A stretch of DNA of 15,838 nucleotides from Candidatus Heimdallarchaeota archaeon (GTDB lineage Archaea; Asgardarchaeota; Heimdallarchaeia; JABLTI01): NCBI GenBank assembly GCA_023128635.1, contig JAGMDP010000125.1, forward strand, positions 1 to 15,838. The letters are read 5' to 3'. The position numbers and the translations under genes are program-made. Shown here one piece after another: positions 6,125 to 14,614 of the stretch (positions within the stretch are counted from its first letter, which is position 1; each line of letters starts with the position of its first letter). The notes beneath the pieces were generated by a model. The model searched no databases. It saw only the letters and a program-made list of their open reading frames with translations, and was not told the origin of the DNA.

Positions 6125-8275
6125 TTACCTTCGCTTTTTAATTCGTAAAATAACAAATACTGCTAAACCACCGAGAACGAGTGGAACTGTTGTAGAAATT
6201 GAAATGATTATTTTATTCTGTAAGCTTATCCAATGAGTTGGTAAATCATCATGATGAACAATAAGTAATCCAGTTTCGCCTGAGGAAAGATAAACTACAT
6301 CGTTATATGCAAATATCTCATAGAAGTAAACCTCCTTGAGTCCGCCACCGTAAGTATATGGATCATATTCATATCGCTGATAGCTACCAATGGCAATTGG
6401 ATTATTGGGGTCACTACCATCAAATACAAGTAGCCCATCATTGTAATCCGACATGTAAACAATATTATTCTCCAGATAGATATTATATCCACCATATTCG
6501 TAAATAGAACCTCCACCAGTTTCACAGCTACTTGCGAGAACAGGATTTTCTATATCACTCACATCTAATACAATAAGCCCATAATCACGGGCTGCTAGAA
6601 AAGCATGGTTATTTTCTACAAATACTCCTCCGATATTTGAGGATAAATCAGAGTATTCAGACACCAATGTCAGATTGTAATCATTATCTATTTCATATAT
6701 GAATAAACCTAGAGAAGTAGCTAAAAAGAGATGATTCCCCATTAAAGCGAAATCATAGAAATAAGCATCTAAACCTGTCAAAGTAGTAATTTTTGTTACA
6801 TTAGCAGGATTTGTACAGTCAACTATATGCAAAGCTCCCTCAAATATGTGTGCAAAACTATAGAATTCACTAATATATGCAATGTTATCTCTTACCATTA
6901 TTTTTGATCCAGGCCACAACATAAAACTGTCATCAAATGTTGAGCTAATTCGAACCGGTACGCTAGGATCTGAAACATCAAGAATTTCAATAGTATTTGT
7001 AATATAGTTAGCTAAATACAACTTCGAGTTTTCCAAATACAAACATACATAATAACTTGATCTGTCAACATATCTAGTAATTAATTTAGGATTCGTGGGA
7101 TTACCAATATCAAGTATTTCTAAACCGCCATAGAAACTTGTAACATAAGCTAAATCTCCCTGAACAAAGGTATCCAATGTAAGTCCTAAGGTAATAATTC
7201 GACCAGCCAATAACGGGTTGGAGGTTAAGTCTCCAATGTAAATAATTTCAAATCCCCTAAAGTTATCAATCAAGTAAACAAATTCATCATGCTTGAATCC
7301 ACCGAGACTATATCCATATTCTTTAATGAACTCATTAACTTTGACAATACTAAAGGGATTTTCAACATCAAAACATATGAAACCTTCTTCGCCAAAACTG
7401 AAAGCGTAATGATCATACACTTCAATGAAACTAGAAGAACAACGAATATCTCGATATCTTGAAATTAAAGTAAAATTAGAGGGATTAGCCATGCTATAAA
7501 AGAAAACTTCGGAAGACGATGAAATAATTGCTGTTAATCCATAGAAATCAAAGCTATGAATGCTAACATCAAATTCCCATGTTTCAAAATGAGTTGGATC
7601 ATTAGGATTACTTATCTCGAAAATCTCAACACCATCAGAACTAATTGAATACAAGTAATTATCTCTTAGTTTAATATCATCAACTTCAAAAGCTTCTGAT
7701 AATTCGAATGTATTAAGCAAATTTGGATTTCGTGGATCACTAACATCAATTATATGCAGCATACTCCCCCATTGCAAACCAAAAAGGTAGTCACCAGATA
7801 TTTCAATGTCTGACATATAATCAACATCGGAAAAATCCATAACTTTTTTGGGATTCTTTGCTGTACTAATATCCAAGATTTTTAAACCAAAATCGCCACC
7901 AGTAACGAATGCATATTTCTTAACAACAATTACTCGAGTTATTGCATCACCATCGCTATATTCCCCAATCAATTTCGGATTAGAGGGGTTTGATACATCA
8001 TAAATTAGTAATCCTGACCCTACAGCTAGATAAGCAATAGTGCTCAAAAGAGACTCTTGAATGAAGATATCAAAGGCATATCCATAATCTTTGCCCCATT
8101 GAGCTAGTTCAGAACAACTAACCGCATCTATCAAAGAATCATCTACTGTAGCTTCTGATGAAAAACTTATTTGCTCTTGATCCTGTAATCCCTTTGCATT
8201 AAAAGACAAACTAACTAGTTGCAAAGTAATCAATAGACAAATCAGATACACAATTGGTTTTTGTTTCTTAGTCAA
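6125..8275 (-). CDS. Exported, membrane-anchored LVIVD-repeat beta-propeller protein
   Basis: About 716 residues. A short basic N-terminus and a hydrophobic stretch (YLICLLITLQLVSL) act as signal peptide. The body consists of about 14 repeats of roughly 45 residues, each with an LVIVD-type strand followed by a loop of SNPxNPxxI form, such as LLIYDVSNPSNPKLIGEY, LKILDISTAKNPKK, LEILDIGNPTNPKLITRY and LIVLDVSDIENP. Fourteen strands would suit two seven-bladed propellers. A C-terminal helix (about 22 residues from IIISIS) ends in the basic anchor RIKKRR, so the propellers face outside. LVIVD proteins are surface proteins of unknown ligand. A GTG at 8284 gives a longer form, but GGTGAG (8286-8281) places the TTG at 8275 at the same six-base spacing as the cupin. 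It overlaps the upstream gene by 8 bases, suggesting translational coupling. Confidence 0.85.
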   Translation of the reverse strand: MTKKQKPIVYLICLLITLQLVSLSFNAKGLQDQEQISFSSEATVDDSLIDAVSCSELAQWGKDYGYAFDIFIQESLLSTIAYLAVGSGLLIYDVSNPSNPKLIGEYSDGDAITRVIVVKKYAFVTGGDFGLKILDISTAKNPKKVMDFSDVDYMSDIEISGDYLFGLQWGSMLHIIDVSDPRNPNLLNTFELSEAFEVDDIKLRDNYLYSISSDGVEIFEISNPNDPTHFETWEFDVSIHSFDFYGLTAIISSSSEVFFYSMANPSNFTLISRYRDIRCSSSFIEVYDHYAFSFGEEGFICFDVENPFSIVKVNEFIKEYGYSLGGFKHDEFVYLIDNFRGFEIIYIGDLTSNPLLAGRIITLGLTLDTFVQGDLAYVTSFYGGLEILDIGNPTNPKLITRYVDRSSYYVCLYLENSKLYLANYITNTIEILDVSDPSVPVRISSTFDDSFMLWPGSKIMVRDNIAYISEFYSFAHIFEGALHIVDCTNPANVTKITTLTGLDAYFYDFALMGNHLFLATSLGLFIYEIDNDYNLTLVSEYSDLSSNIGGVFVENNHAFLAARDYGLIVLDVSDIENPVLASSCETGGGSIYEYGGYNIYLENNIVYMSDYNDGLLVFDGSDPNNPIAIGSYQRYEYDPYTYGGGLKEVYFYEIFAYNDVVYLSSGETGLLIVHHDDLPTHWISLQNKIIISISTTVPLVLGGLAVFVILRIKKRR

Positions 8276-11018
8276 CTCTCTCACCTATATTCTTTCTAAA
8301 TCGATTATAAATCATAATTATACTAATTACGGAAATTGTTGTAATTAAAACTGTAAAACCTTCAAACCCAGCAAAAGACGTTGTAAATGTTTTCGAGTAA
8401 TCGGGAAAATCGAGAGGATCTAAAGGATCTGAACCAAATTCGATTTCTTCGAAATCTGTGTAAGAATCACGATCTGTATCTGCACTATCAGGCCTAATGT
8501 TATAGGAGTATTCTTCAATATTTAATAACCCGTCCAAATCAAGATCCAGATATTTATCTGATGGATCAAGGGGATCTAAATGATACTGGACTTCGAAATA
8601 ATCATCCATACCATCAGCATCCGTATCATTGTTTGTAGGATCAGTAGAATGAAACAGCACTTCTTCTCCGTCTAGTAGACTATCAGAATCTGAATCGTTG
8701 AGCAACGGATTTGTAAATGATACTAATACTTCATATCCGTCAACCAGTAAATCAAGGTCAGTATCCGAAGCTGTAAGATTTGTATTGTAAATAGTAATTT
8801 CATCATTATCTAATAGGCAATCTGAATCACTATCTTTTAGTGTGGGATTGGAGAAATACAGGAATTCCTCAAGATTTGTCAAATTGTCATTATCGAAATC
8901 TTCACTAGCATCACTTGCATTGAGCGGATCCAAACCGTAATAGACCTCAAATCCATCCACTATTAAATCGCTATCGCTATCTTGTAATCCAGTAGTGGTC
9001 AAGTAGACTTCCTCTTCAAGATAGTCAGCTAAATAATCATTGTCGGAATCTAAACCAATAATTTGTAAAGCTCCTACTCCATTCAAGAGGAATATTGTGT
9101 TGTTTTCAACCGCTAATCTATATCCTTGATCCATGATTGGTTGTGATAAAACATCAATTTCGCTTTGAATACTGGGATCTTTTATGTCACTGATATTATA
9201 GACTGATAACACCGAATACCATGATGTAAGATACATTAAATCGTTTTCAATATAGATGTCATTGAAACCATTAGAGAATTCTCCGAGAGTGAAATAGTTA
9301 ACATTATTTATTGAAGTTAGATTTAACACTAATATTTCATCTCTCCAATCAGATACGCCAAAAAGATAGTTTCCATACAAGAATATCTTATCAATATTGT
9401 AGTACTCTTCAGTATAAAGTGTATCAATTAATTGAAGATCACTTGGATTACTATAGTCGAAGAAGCTTATTATCTCTCCAAAATTAGAAACGATTATAGT
9501 TTCATTTGTCATTTCAATTGTATTACCATAGACATCGATCTCAAATACATAATCAAGTAAAGTTATGGCATGCGGATTTGTGGCATTATAAAGAAAAAGA
9601 TCGTTACCAAGGACAGAAACAAGTCCATTCTTTACTTTCAGAGTACGAGGACTAAAAACATTAATTTCACTAGTTTTTGTTATATTTGTTGGATCTGAGA
9701 CGTTAAGAACCTCAATCCGAGAAGCTGTCATAATAAATGCAATATCACTTTCAATTTCCATTTCTATTGCAGAAGATAATTCATATGAGCCTATTTGTGT
9801 AAGATTGGTTAAATCACTGGTATTAAGTACATTTAATCTCTCGTGTTCCAGAATATAGCAGAGACCATTTTCATAGTATATTTCATCTCCATCTTCAAAA
9901 CCTGTTTGAACCAACTTTTCGAAATTATATTGTTCTGTAGTATTATAGACCGAAATTCCTCCCAATCCACAGGTGAAGTAGATATAGTCTCCGTGGAAAT
10001 CTAAAGAACTCACATATGATACATTAAGATCTTTCATAAAATGATAGGTAATTAAATCAAAGTCAAATACATCACTCACATTCACAATAGTAATTCGTGT
10101 TGATGAATCGATGAAGACGATGTCCTCATTAATATATAGTGATTCAGTATATGATACATAATATGAGTTTAATAGTAATGGTGAGCTGATATCTAAAATT
10201 CTAATAGCAATTAAACTATTAGTACTCAAGAGAAATAATACATCATTAACAATACTTGCATCAATGATTGAATGGTAGTCAGTAGAAAAATATGCCAAAG
10301 TCGGGTTTTCTTTGTCTGAAGTATCTATAAATAAAACGTATGCAAGGTACTCATTGTTATACAATATTGTATTGTTTCCAGATACTACTAATCTATATAT
10401 ACCGCTAGTGAATCCACCTAATTCGCCGACAATATACATATTTGTTGGATCTTGAACACTAATAATCAACATCTTGTTGTTAAGTGTTGAAACATAACCA
10501 TGATTGCCTTCTATTACGAAATCAATGAATCTATAATAAAGAAAACAACCAATTGGTTCAATCGTAGTTGGATCTGAAATATTGAATGCTTGTATTTTAG
10601 CCATAGATGAACCTTGAGGGATAAAATCATATCCAATAAATACTATGTCATCTTCTACTTGCATTTTCATGATTTCATTAATGCATCTTTTTGATTCACT
10701 CAGAATTTTCGGTTCCTCTTGATTTGTAATATTAAATATAATAATCGTGAATTTATTATTTACAATCGCTAAATCATCTTTAATGATTATATCTTTGTAG
10801 AAAATATTCAAATCATTATTAATTAACGAAAAATTCATCATATCATTAGCTTGTTCTATTCCAAAGCGATTATCATCTGATGGATTCGGGATTGAGTTAG
10901 CTTTGAATTCTTGTTTAAAATTTAAGACAGGGATTATTATGAATAAAAGTATGAGATAAACAGCAATTTGTTTTTTTCTGGTATTTTTACGTTTTGATAT
11001 TAAGGTACCAACATACAT
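8268..11018 (-). CDS. Large surface protein: LVIVD propellers, calcium-type Asp repeats, C-terminal anchor
   Basis: About 916 residues. A basic N-terminus (KRKNTRKKQ) and hydrophobic AVYLILLFIIIPVL (19-32) form the export signal. Residues about 60-655 hold some 14 LVIVD-type strands, for example IQAFNISDPTTIEPIG, IRILDISSPLLL, IEVLNVSDPTNITK and LSVYNISDIKDPSIQ. Residues 657-875 carry nine Asp-rich repeats (DSDNDYLADYLEE, DSDSDLIVDGFEV, DTDADGMDDYFEV and others), of thrombospondin type 3/DxDxDG calcium-binding kind. A membrane helix (about 885-904) and a short basic cytoplasmic end follow. Many NxS/T sites fit glycosylation outside the cell. The ATG at 11018 is preferred over the longer frame from 11135, which would overlap the aminotransferase gene and the promoter; GGTGGGAAAGG precedes it. 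Ligand unknown; adhesion or cell-surface scaffolding is inferred. Confidence 0.85.
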   Translation of the reverse strand: MYVGTLISKRKNTRKKQIAVYLILLFIIIPVLNFKQEFKANSIPNPSDDNRFGIEQANDMMNFSLINNDLNIFYKDIIIKDDLAIVNNKFTIIIFNITNQEEPKILSESKRCINEIMKMQVEDDIVFIGYDFIPQGSSMAKIQAFNISDPTTIEPIGCFLYYRFIDFVIEGNHGYVSTLNNKMLIISVQDPTNMYIVGELGGFTSGIYRLVVSGNNTILYNNEYLAYVLFIDTSDKENPTLAYFSTDYHSIIDASIVNDVLFLLSTNSLIAIRILDISSPLLLNSYYVSYTESLYINEDIVFIDSSTRITIVNVSDVFDFDLITYHFMKDLNVSYVSSLDFHGDYIYFTCGLGGISVYNTTEQYNFEKLVQTGFEDGDEIYYENGLCYILEHERLNVLNTSDLTNLTQIGSYELSSAIEMEIESDIAFIMTASRIEVLNVSDPTNITKTSEINVFSPRTLKVKNGLVSVLGNDLFLYNATNPHAITLLDYVFEIDVYGNTIEMTNETIIVSNFGEIISFFDYSNPSDLQLIDTLYTEEYYNIDKIFLYGNYLFGVSDWRDEILVLNLTSINNVNYFTLGEFSNGFNDIYIENDLMYLTSWYSVLSVYNISDIKDPSIQSEIDVLSQPIMDQGYRLAVENNTIFLLNGVGALQIIGLDSDNDYLADYLEEEVYLTTTGLQDSDSDLIVDGFEVYYGLDPLNASDASEDFDNDNLTNLEEFLYFSNPTLKDSDSDCLLDNDEITIYNTNLTASDTDLDLLVDGYEVLVSFTNPLLNDSDSDSLLDGEEVLFHSTDPTNNDTDADGMDDYFEVQYHLDPLDPSDKYLDLDLDGLLNIEEYSYNIRPDSADTDRDSYTDFEEIEFGSDPLDPLDFPDYSKTFTTSFAGFEGFTVLITTISVISIIMIYNRFRKNIGERVD
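8395..9050 (-). repeat. Nine tandem Asp-rich (TSP3-like) calcium repeats encoded in the surface protein
   Basis: The repeat starts (Asp of each DxDxD core) are spaced 23, 27, 22, 23, 23, 23, 27 and 22 residues. Each has a D-x-D-x-D core, then a hydrophobic pair, D/N and an acidic residue, usually followed by a short NP/DP turn. In known families such repeats bind calcium and make a rigid rod between the propellers and the membrane anchor. Confidence 0.75.
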
Positions 11019-11063
11019 TTTCCTTTCCCACCTTTTCCTATAAAATGAAAGAGGGGGGTAGAA

Positions 11064-11079
11064 TATAATAATTATTATA
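11064..11079 (-). promoter_or_regulatory. TATA-like palindrome upstream of the LVIVD operon
   Basis: TATAATAATTATTATA is a perfect 16-bp palindrome about 46-61 bases before the ATG at 11018. On the minus strand it lies in the context AAAAGTATAATAATT, a good archaeal TATA box giving a leader of about 30 bases. Its symmetry could alternatively reflect a regulator site, though AT-only palindromes arise easily by chance. Confidence 0.45.
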
Positions 11080-11086
11080 CTTTTTG

Positions 11087-11110
11087 AAAATACAGTAATC
11101 AGCGTATTTT
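11087..11110 (-). terminator. Possible weak terminator after the aminotransferase gene
   Basis: AAAATAC (11087-11093) and GTATTTT (11104-11110) form a perfect but AT-rich 7-bp stem with a 10-base loop, beginning three bases after the ilvE stop on the minus strand. The T-run is within the stem, so this may be incidental. Confidence 0.3.
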
Positions 11111-11113
11111 TGT

Positions 11114-12187
11114 CTACTTTATTTCCACATTCCACCCGTAAGGATCTTCTATTCGACCATATTGTATGCCTGTTAATGTTTCAAAAAGATCTTTAGAAAT
11201 TGATCCAACTTCGTAATTGTTTATTGTATACTTCTTATCCTTGTAATGGAGTTCACCTACTGGAGCAATTGATGCTGCAGTACCAGCTCCAAAAGCTTCA
11301 GTGAGATTCCCACTTTTAATAGATTCAATAACAGTGTCTATTGAGAGGAATTCCTCTTTTACTTTGTATCCCTTATCTTTCGCCAAAGTAATAACACTCT
11401 CTCGAGTTACTCCTTTCAGGATTGTACCAGCAATTGGTGCAGTATAAACAACTTCATCAAGAACAAAAAATTGGTTCATTGTTCCAACTTCTTCGACATA
11501 TTTGTGTTCTGAGGCATCCAACCACATTACTTGGCTACATCCAAGTTCAAATGCCTTATCCATAGCAAGAAGAGTAGCTGCATAATTTCCTCCTGTTTTT
11601 GCTTCACCTACACCACCCTTTACCGCTCGAACATATTTAGGTTCAACATAGATTCTTATTGGTTTGAATCCTTCTTTGAAATATGGTCCTACCGGACTCA
11701 AAATAATATAAAATAAATATTCCTTTGATTTGCGATGTCCTAAAAGTGATTCAGTAGCAATCATTGTAGGTCTAATGTATAGTGACGTTCCGGGATTGTG
11801 TGGCACCCATTTTCTTTCAATTTCAATTAGTTTTTGAAGTGCATCAAGAAATTGATCTTCTGGTAAGGGCTCCATAGACATACGTATTGCTGACTCTGTC
11901 ATTCGTTCAGCATTTTTATCTGGACGAAAAAGAGAAACATCTTTTTTATTTGCTTGTCGGAATGCTTTCATGCCTTCAAAAATCTCTTGACCGTAATGCA
12001 ACACAAGTGCTGCAGGTGATAACACAAAAGGGCCAAATGGTTCAATACAAGATTCACACCAAATACCATCCTTAAAGAAAGTCGTATACATATGGTCTGT
12101 AAAAATCTTGCCAAAACCTAATTGGTTTTCATCCGTTGGTACGGAACTTCTTTTTTCTTTTGGTAGTAGAGAAACTTTAATTTCCAT
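11114..12187 (-). CDS. ilvE: Branched-chain amino acid aminotransferase
   Basis: PLP-dependent class IV aminotransferase that interconverts leucine, isoleucine and valine with their 2-oxo acids, using 2-oxoglutarate/glutamate, in the cytoplasm. The 357-residue length is typical of the longer (BCAT type II) subfamily. Visible signatures are LHYGQEIFEGMKAF (63-76), FRPDKNAERM (87-96), YIRPTMIA (137-144), GGVGEAKTGGNY (191-202) with the cofactor lysine at 197, EEVGTMNQFFV (232-242) and PIAGTILKGVTRE (251-263). The ATG is preceded by AAGGCGAT, about seven bases away. It is flanked by genes on the same strand but has its own upstream gap of 150 bases and no neighbouring branched-chain biosynthesis genes, so it is probably transcribed alone. 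Confidence 0.95.
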   Translation of the reverse strand: MEIKVSLLPKEKRSSVPTDENQLGFGKIFTDHMYTTFFKDGIWCESCIEPFGPFVLSPAALVLHYGQEIFEGMKAFRQANKKDVSLFRPDKNAERMTESAIRMSMEPLPEDQFLDALQKLIEIERKWVPHNPGTSLYIRPTMIATESLLGHRKSKEYLFYIILSPVGPYFKEGFKPIRIYVEPKYVRAVKGGVGEAKTGGNYAATLLAMDKAFELGCSQVMWLDASEHKYVEEVGTMNQFFVLDEVVYTAPIAGTILKGVTRESVITLAKDKGYKVKEEFLSIDTVIESIKSGNLTEAFGAGTAASIAPVGELHYKDKKYTINNYEVGSISKDLFETLTGIQYGRIEDPYGWNVEIK

Positions 12188-12250
12188 TGACTATCGCCTT
12201 ATTTATTAACGAAATTGTGTTCAAAAAGTTTTAGTCGGATTTTTTTTGAC

Positions 12251-12259
12251 TTTTAAATT
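12251..12259 (-). promoter_or_regulatory. Possible TATA box of the aminotransferase gene
   Basis: Minus strand GGAGTAATTTAAAAGTC contains TTTAAAAG (12258-12251), about 65 bases before the ATG. Plausible BRE/TATA spacing, but the whole 12188-12337 gap is AT-rich and other positions could serve. Confidence 0.3.
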
Positions 12260-12328
12260 ACTCCAATTAAATTTGTAAATATGCTTTAATGATGGTCTGA
12301 ATTGGTTGTTTAGTTTTTAAGAAATGAA

Positions 12329-12351
12329 AAGAAGAAATTAGTTTTCTTCTT
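12329..12351 (-). terminator. Possible hairpin at the end of the S9 peptidase gene
   Basis: AAGAAGAAA (12329-12337) and TTTCTTCTT (12343-12351) are perfect 9-bp reverse complements with the stop codon (TAA, 12340-12338) in the loop; TTTTCATTTC follows on the minus strand. The right arm codes for the Glu-rich C-terminus, so purine bias alone could create the match. Confidence 0.3.
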
Positions 12352-14506
12352 CCTTCTCTGATTTTTCATCCAACAAATCTAACTCTTCACCAAGAAGATA
12401 ATGGCTAAACCAATTCAAATTTTGATGCATTATTGCTCGATTCTCTCGAGGTTTAGTAATTGGATGGCCCATTCCAGGATAAATGAATAATTCAACATGA
12501 ACATTCATTTCCTTTAATCCTCGATAAAGCTCTTTTGCATTTGCAACAGGAACCCTAAGATCGACTTCACCATGTTGAATGAGCATTGGTGTTTGGGCTT
12601 CTTTGATTTTGCTAATTGGAGCTGTCTTCTCATAAAGCTCTCTATCACGGAACGGAGAACCAGATAAATAGTGAGTAGTGAACTGAGGAATGTCATTGCA
12701 AATGTGATAAGTATACCAATCAGCAATACCGGCACCTACAGACACCGCTGTAAAACGTTTTGAATGAATCCCAACAAAAGCCGAGATATATCCTCCTTGA
12801 CTCCAGCCCATACATCCAATTTTACCAGAATCAATTATGCCTTTTTTATCTAAATAATCAATAGCACTTTCAATGTCCCAAAGATCTCCGACGCCAAGAT
12901 TATCTTTATTCAATTCAAGAAAAGATTGTCCTTTTCCAATTGAACCCCTATAATTTACTTTCAAGGTAAGAATCCCTTTGTTAGCAAATTGAACGGATGG
13001 ATAGTATAGAACTTCACCATACTCTAGAAGACTTTCTGAATCAAATGATTGTGGTCCACCATGAATAATAAAAGCAAGTGGATATTTCTTTTTCGGATCA
13101 AAATTCGATGGTTTTCTGAGTACTCCCTCAATTTCTGTTCCGTCTTTGCTTTTCCATCTGATTGTCTCTATAGTTCCAAAGTCCCATGTTTTTACTTCAT
13201 CATTGTGATTTGTTATTTGTTTGATCTCTAAATTTGTTGACTTTATTGATTTTCCTGCGACAAATACTTCAGTTATTTTCTTAGCCGTATTCCCTAAGAA
13301 ACACAAATAACCACTTTGAGAGATATCGAATCCGCTGTACATCCTATGGATATATCCCTCTAAATCCAATATAGTGATTTTTCCTGTTTCTGTAGTCTTT
13401 GCGATTTTTGCTTTTGTACCATCTGCGTAAGCAAAAACGATGGCATCACTCACCCATTTACCACCAAATGGAATGCGATCTAGCTCGCCTGTAATTTTTA
13501 CAAATTTATCAACTATTTCTTCGGATTCTACTAAATCCGCCCATTTTGTTAAATCAAGTATCCAGTAATCTCCCTGAGTATAGAACATATTATCTCTTTC
13601 ATTCCTACTAATAAGCAATTTAGCTTCATTTGGCGAGCTATCTATCACATAGGTTTCTTTTGGAAAAGCATACTTTTGGATCTCACCAAGATAAGAGAAA
13701 TCTTCCTCTTCTTTCTTATCTTCCTCTTTGTCTTTTTTGTTCTTGTCTTTCTTCTCCTTCTTTTTGGAAAGATAGCTATCAATTGCTTTCTTTGGGTCGA
13801 TCTTTATACAATAATTACTTGTCTCAGAAATATAGACCAAATCATCACGAAGCCTACAATTCAAAAAAATGGCATCATTTTGCTTTGAAGGGATGTAATT
13901 CACTATAGAAAGTGGTTCTTCTAATAATTTACTTACTTCAACAATTGGTTTTACAAGATCTTTTGTTTCGTCCTCTGTTTTATTTTTCTTTTCCTTTTGG
14001 TATTCATACATTTTTTCTAAGTCAACAAAATACAATGCACTTGCACTTTTTTCATGTTCAAAATAAACATAGGATCCGAATTTATTCTTGCGATCTTTTT
14101 TCTCTTGTTTATCTGGATTTTTTGCTAAGTAAAGCAATCCTTGAGCGAATAATTTGAAATTTTGTATGCCGTTTTTGTGACCGGTAACTTTCCACGGTTC
14201 GCCAATTAAATTATCAAAAATATAAATTTGATTCCCGCTTTCTTTCTCATTTGCTTGCTGCTTTAAAATTGCTATCGAATCATTATTGATCCATTCGATT
14301 TGGCTTACAGAACCAGATCTTGTTAATTGGTAGGTTTTGTCCTCTTTTTTGTCATAAATAAAGCATAATCTATCATACCGATTCTTATTCCAATCAGGTT
14401 TCATTGATGTAAACGCGACCTTATCACCGGTCGGTGAAATTTTAGCATTAGAACTAAAACCTAATGTAATGAGATCAGTAGTAGATGGTTCATGTTTTGT
14501 TGACAT
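12338..14506 (-). CDS. S9 family serine peptidase (acylaminoacyl-peptidase/prolyl oligopeptidase type)
   Basis: Cytoplasmic serine oligopeptidase, about 722 residues, cleaving short peptides or acylated N-termini. An N-terminal beta-propeller region (about 1-440), beginning with ISPTGDKVAFTS, gates a C-terminal alpha/beta hydrolase. The catalytic triad is visible: Ser569 in GWSQGGY, Asp649 in HGEVDLRVP and His681 in GMGHPITKP. FIIHGGPQSF forms the oxyanion region. A Lys/Glu-rich hydrophilic insertion (about 246-272, KKKEKKDKNKKDKEED) interrupts the propeller, and the C-terminus is Glu-rich. No signal peptide. The ATG at 14506 is chosen over the TTG at 14518 because GGTG lies exactly six bases before it. 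It is downstream of a clear terminator, hence probably transcribed alone. Confidence 0.92.
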   Translation of the reverse strand: MSTKHEPSTTDLITLGFSSNAKISPTGDKVAFTSMKPDWNKNRYDRLCFIYDKKEDKTYQLTRSGSVSQIEWINNDSIAILKQQANEKESGNQIYIFDNLIGEPWKVTGHKNGIQNFKLFAQGLLYLAKNPDKQEKKDRKNKFGSYVYFEHEKSASALYFVDLEKMYEYQKEKKNKTEDETKDLVKPIVEVSKLLEEPLSIVNYIPSKQNDAIFLNCRLRDDLVYISETSNYCIKIDPKKAIDSYLSKKKEKKDKNKKDKEEDKKEEEDFSYLGEIQKYAFPKETYVIDSSPNEAKLLISRNERDNMFYTQGDYWILDLTKWADLVESEEIVDKFVKITGELDRIPFGGKWVSDAIVFAYADGTKAKIAKTTETGKITILDLEGYIHRMYSGFDISQSGYLCFLGNTAKKITEVFVAGKSIKSTNLEIKQITNHNDEVKTWDFGTIETIRWKSKDGTEIEGVLRKPSNFDPKKKYPLAFIIHGGPQSFDSESLLEYGEVLYYPSVQFANKGILTLKVNYRGSIGKGQSFLELNKDNLGVGDLWDIESAIDYLDKKGIIDSGKIGCMGWSQGGYISAFVGIHSKRFTAVSVGAGIADWYTYHICNDIPQFTTHYLSGSPFRDRELYEKTAPISKIKEAQTPMLIQHGEVDLRVPVANAKELYRGLKEMNVHVELFIYPGMGHPITKPRENRAIMHQNLNWFSHYLLGEELDLLDEKSEKEEEN

Positions 14507-14582
14507 TCTAAACACCAAGAACCAGATAAAACATCATGGTTTTTATTTTTTTGTAAGACTTGTATTTATTGAAAAAATGAAG

Positions 14583-14603
14583 AAAAAAGTCCCAAATGGG
14601 ACT
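14583..14603 (-). terminator. Hairpin/T-run terminator after the TldE-like gene
   Basis: On the minus strand AGTCCC, loop ATTT, GGGACT form a perfect GC-containing 6-bp stem (14603-14588) running into TTTTTT (14588-14583). It starts 11 bases past the stop at 14615, a textbook intrinsic-terminator layout. Confidence 0.7.
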
Positions 14604-14614
14604 AAGATGATCAA

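Noticed and set aside
8395..9050. Asp-rich repeats as a CRISPR-like or DNA-level repeat array
   Set aside because: The periodicity is at protein level; the codons differ between units and no identical spacer-repeat DNA pattern exists.
11019..11135. N-terminal extension of the large surface protein from 11135
   Set aside because: It overlaps the end of ilvE, runs through the TATA palindrome and places a second hydrophobic stretch before the real signal peptide; the ATG at 11018 has a better ribosome site.
13630..14157. Plus-strand frames opposite the S9 peptidase
   Set aside because: They arise from the complement of Lys/Glu-rich codons (Phe/Leu-rich translations) and overlap a well-supported gene.
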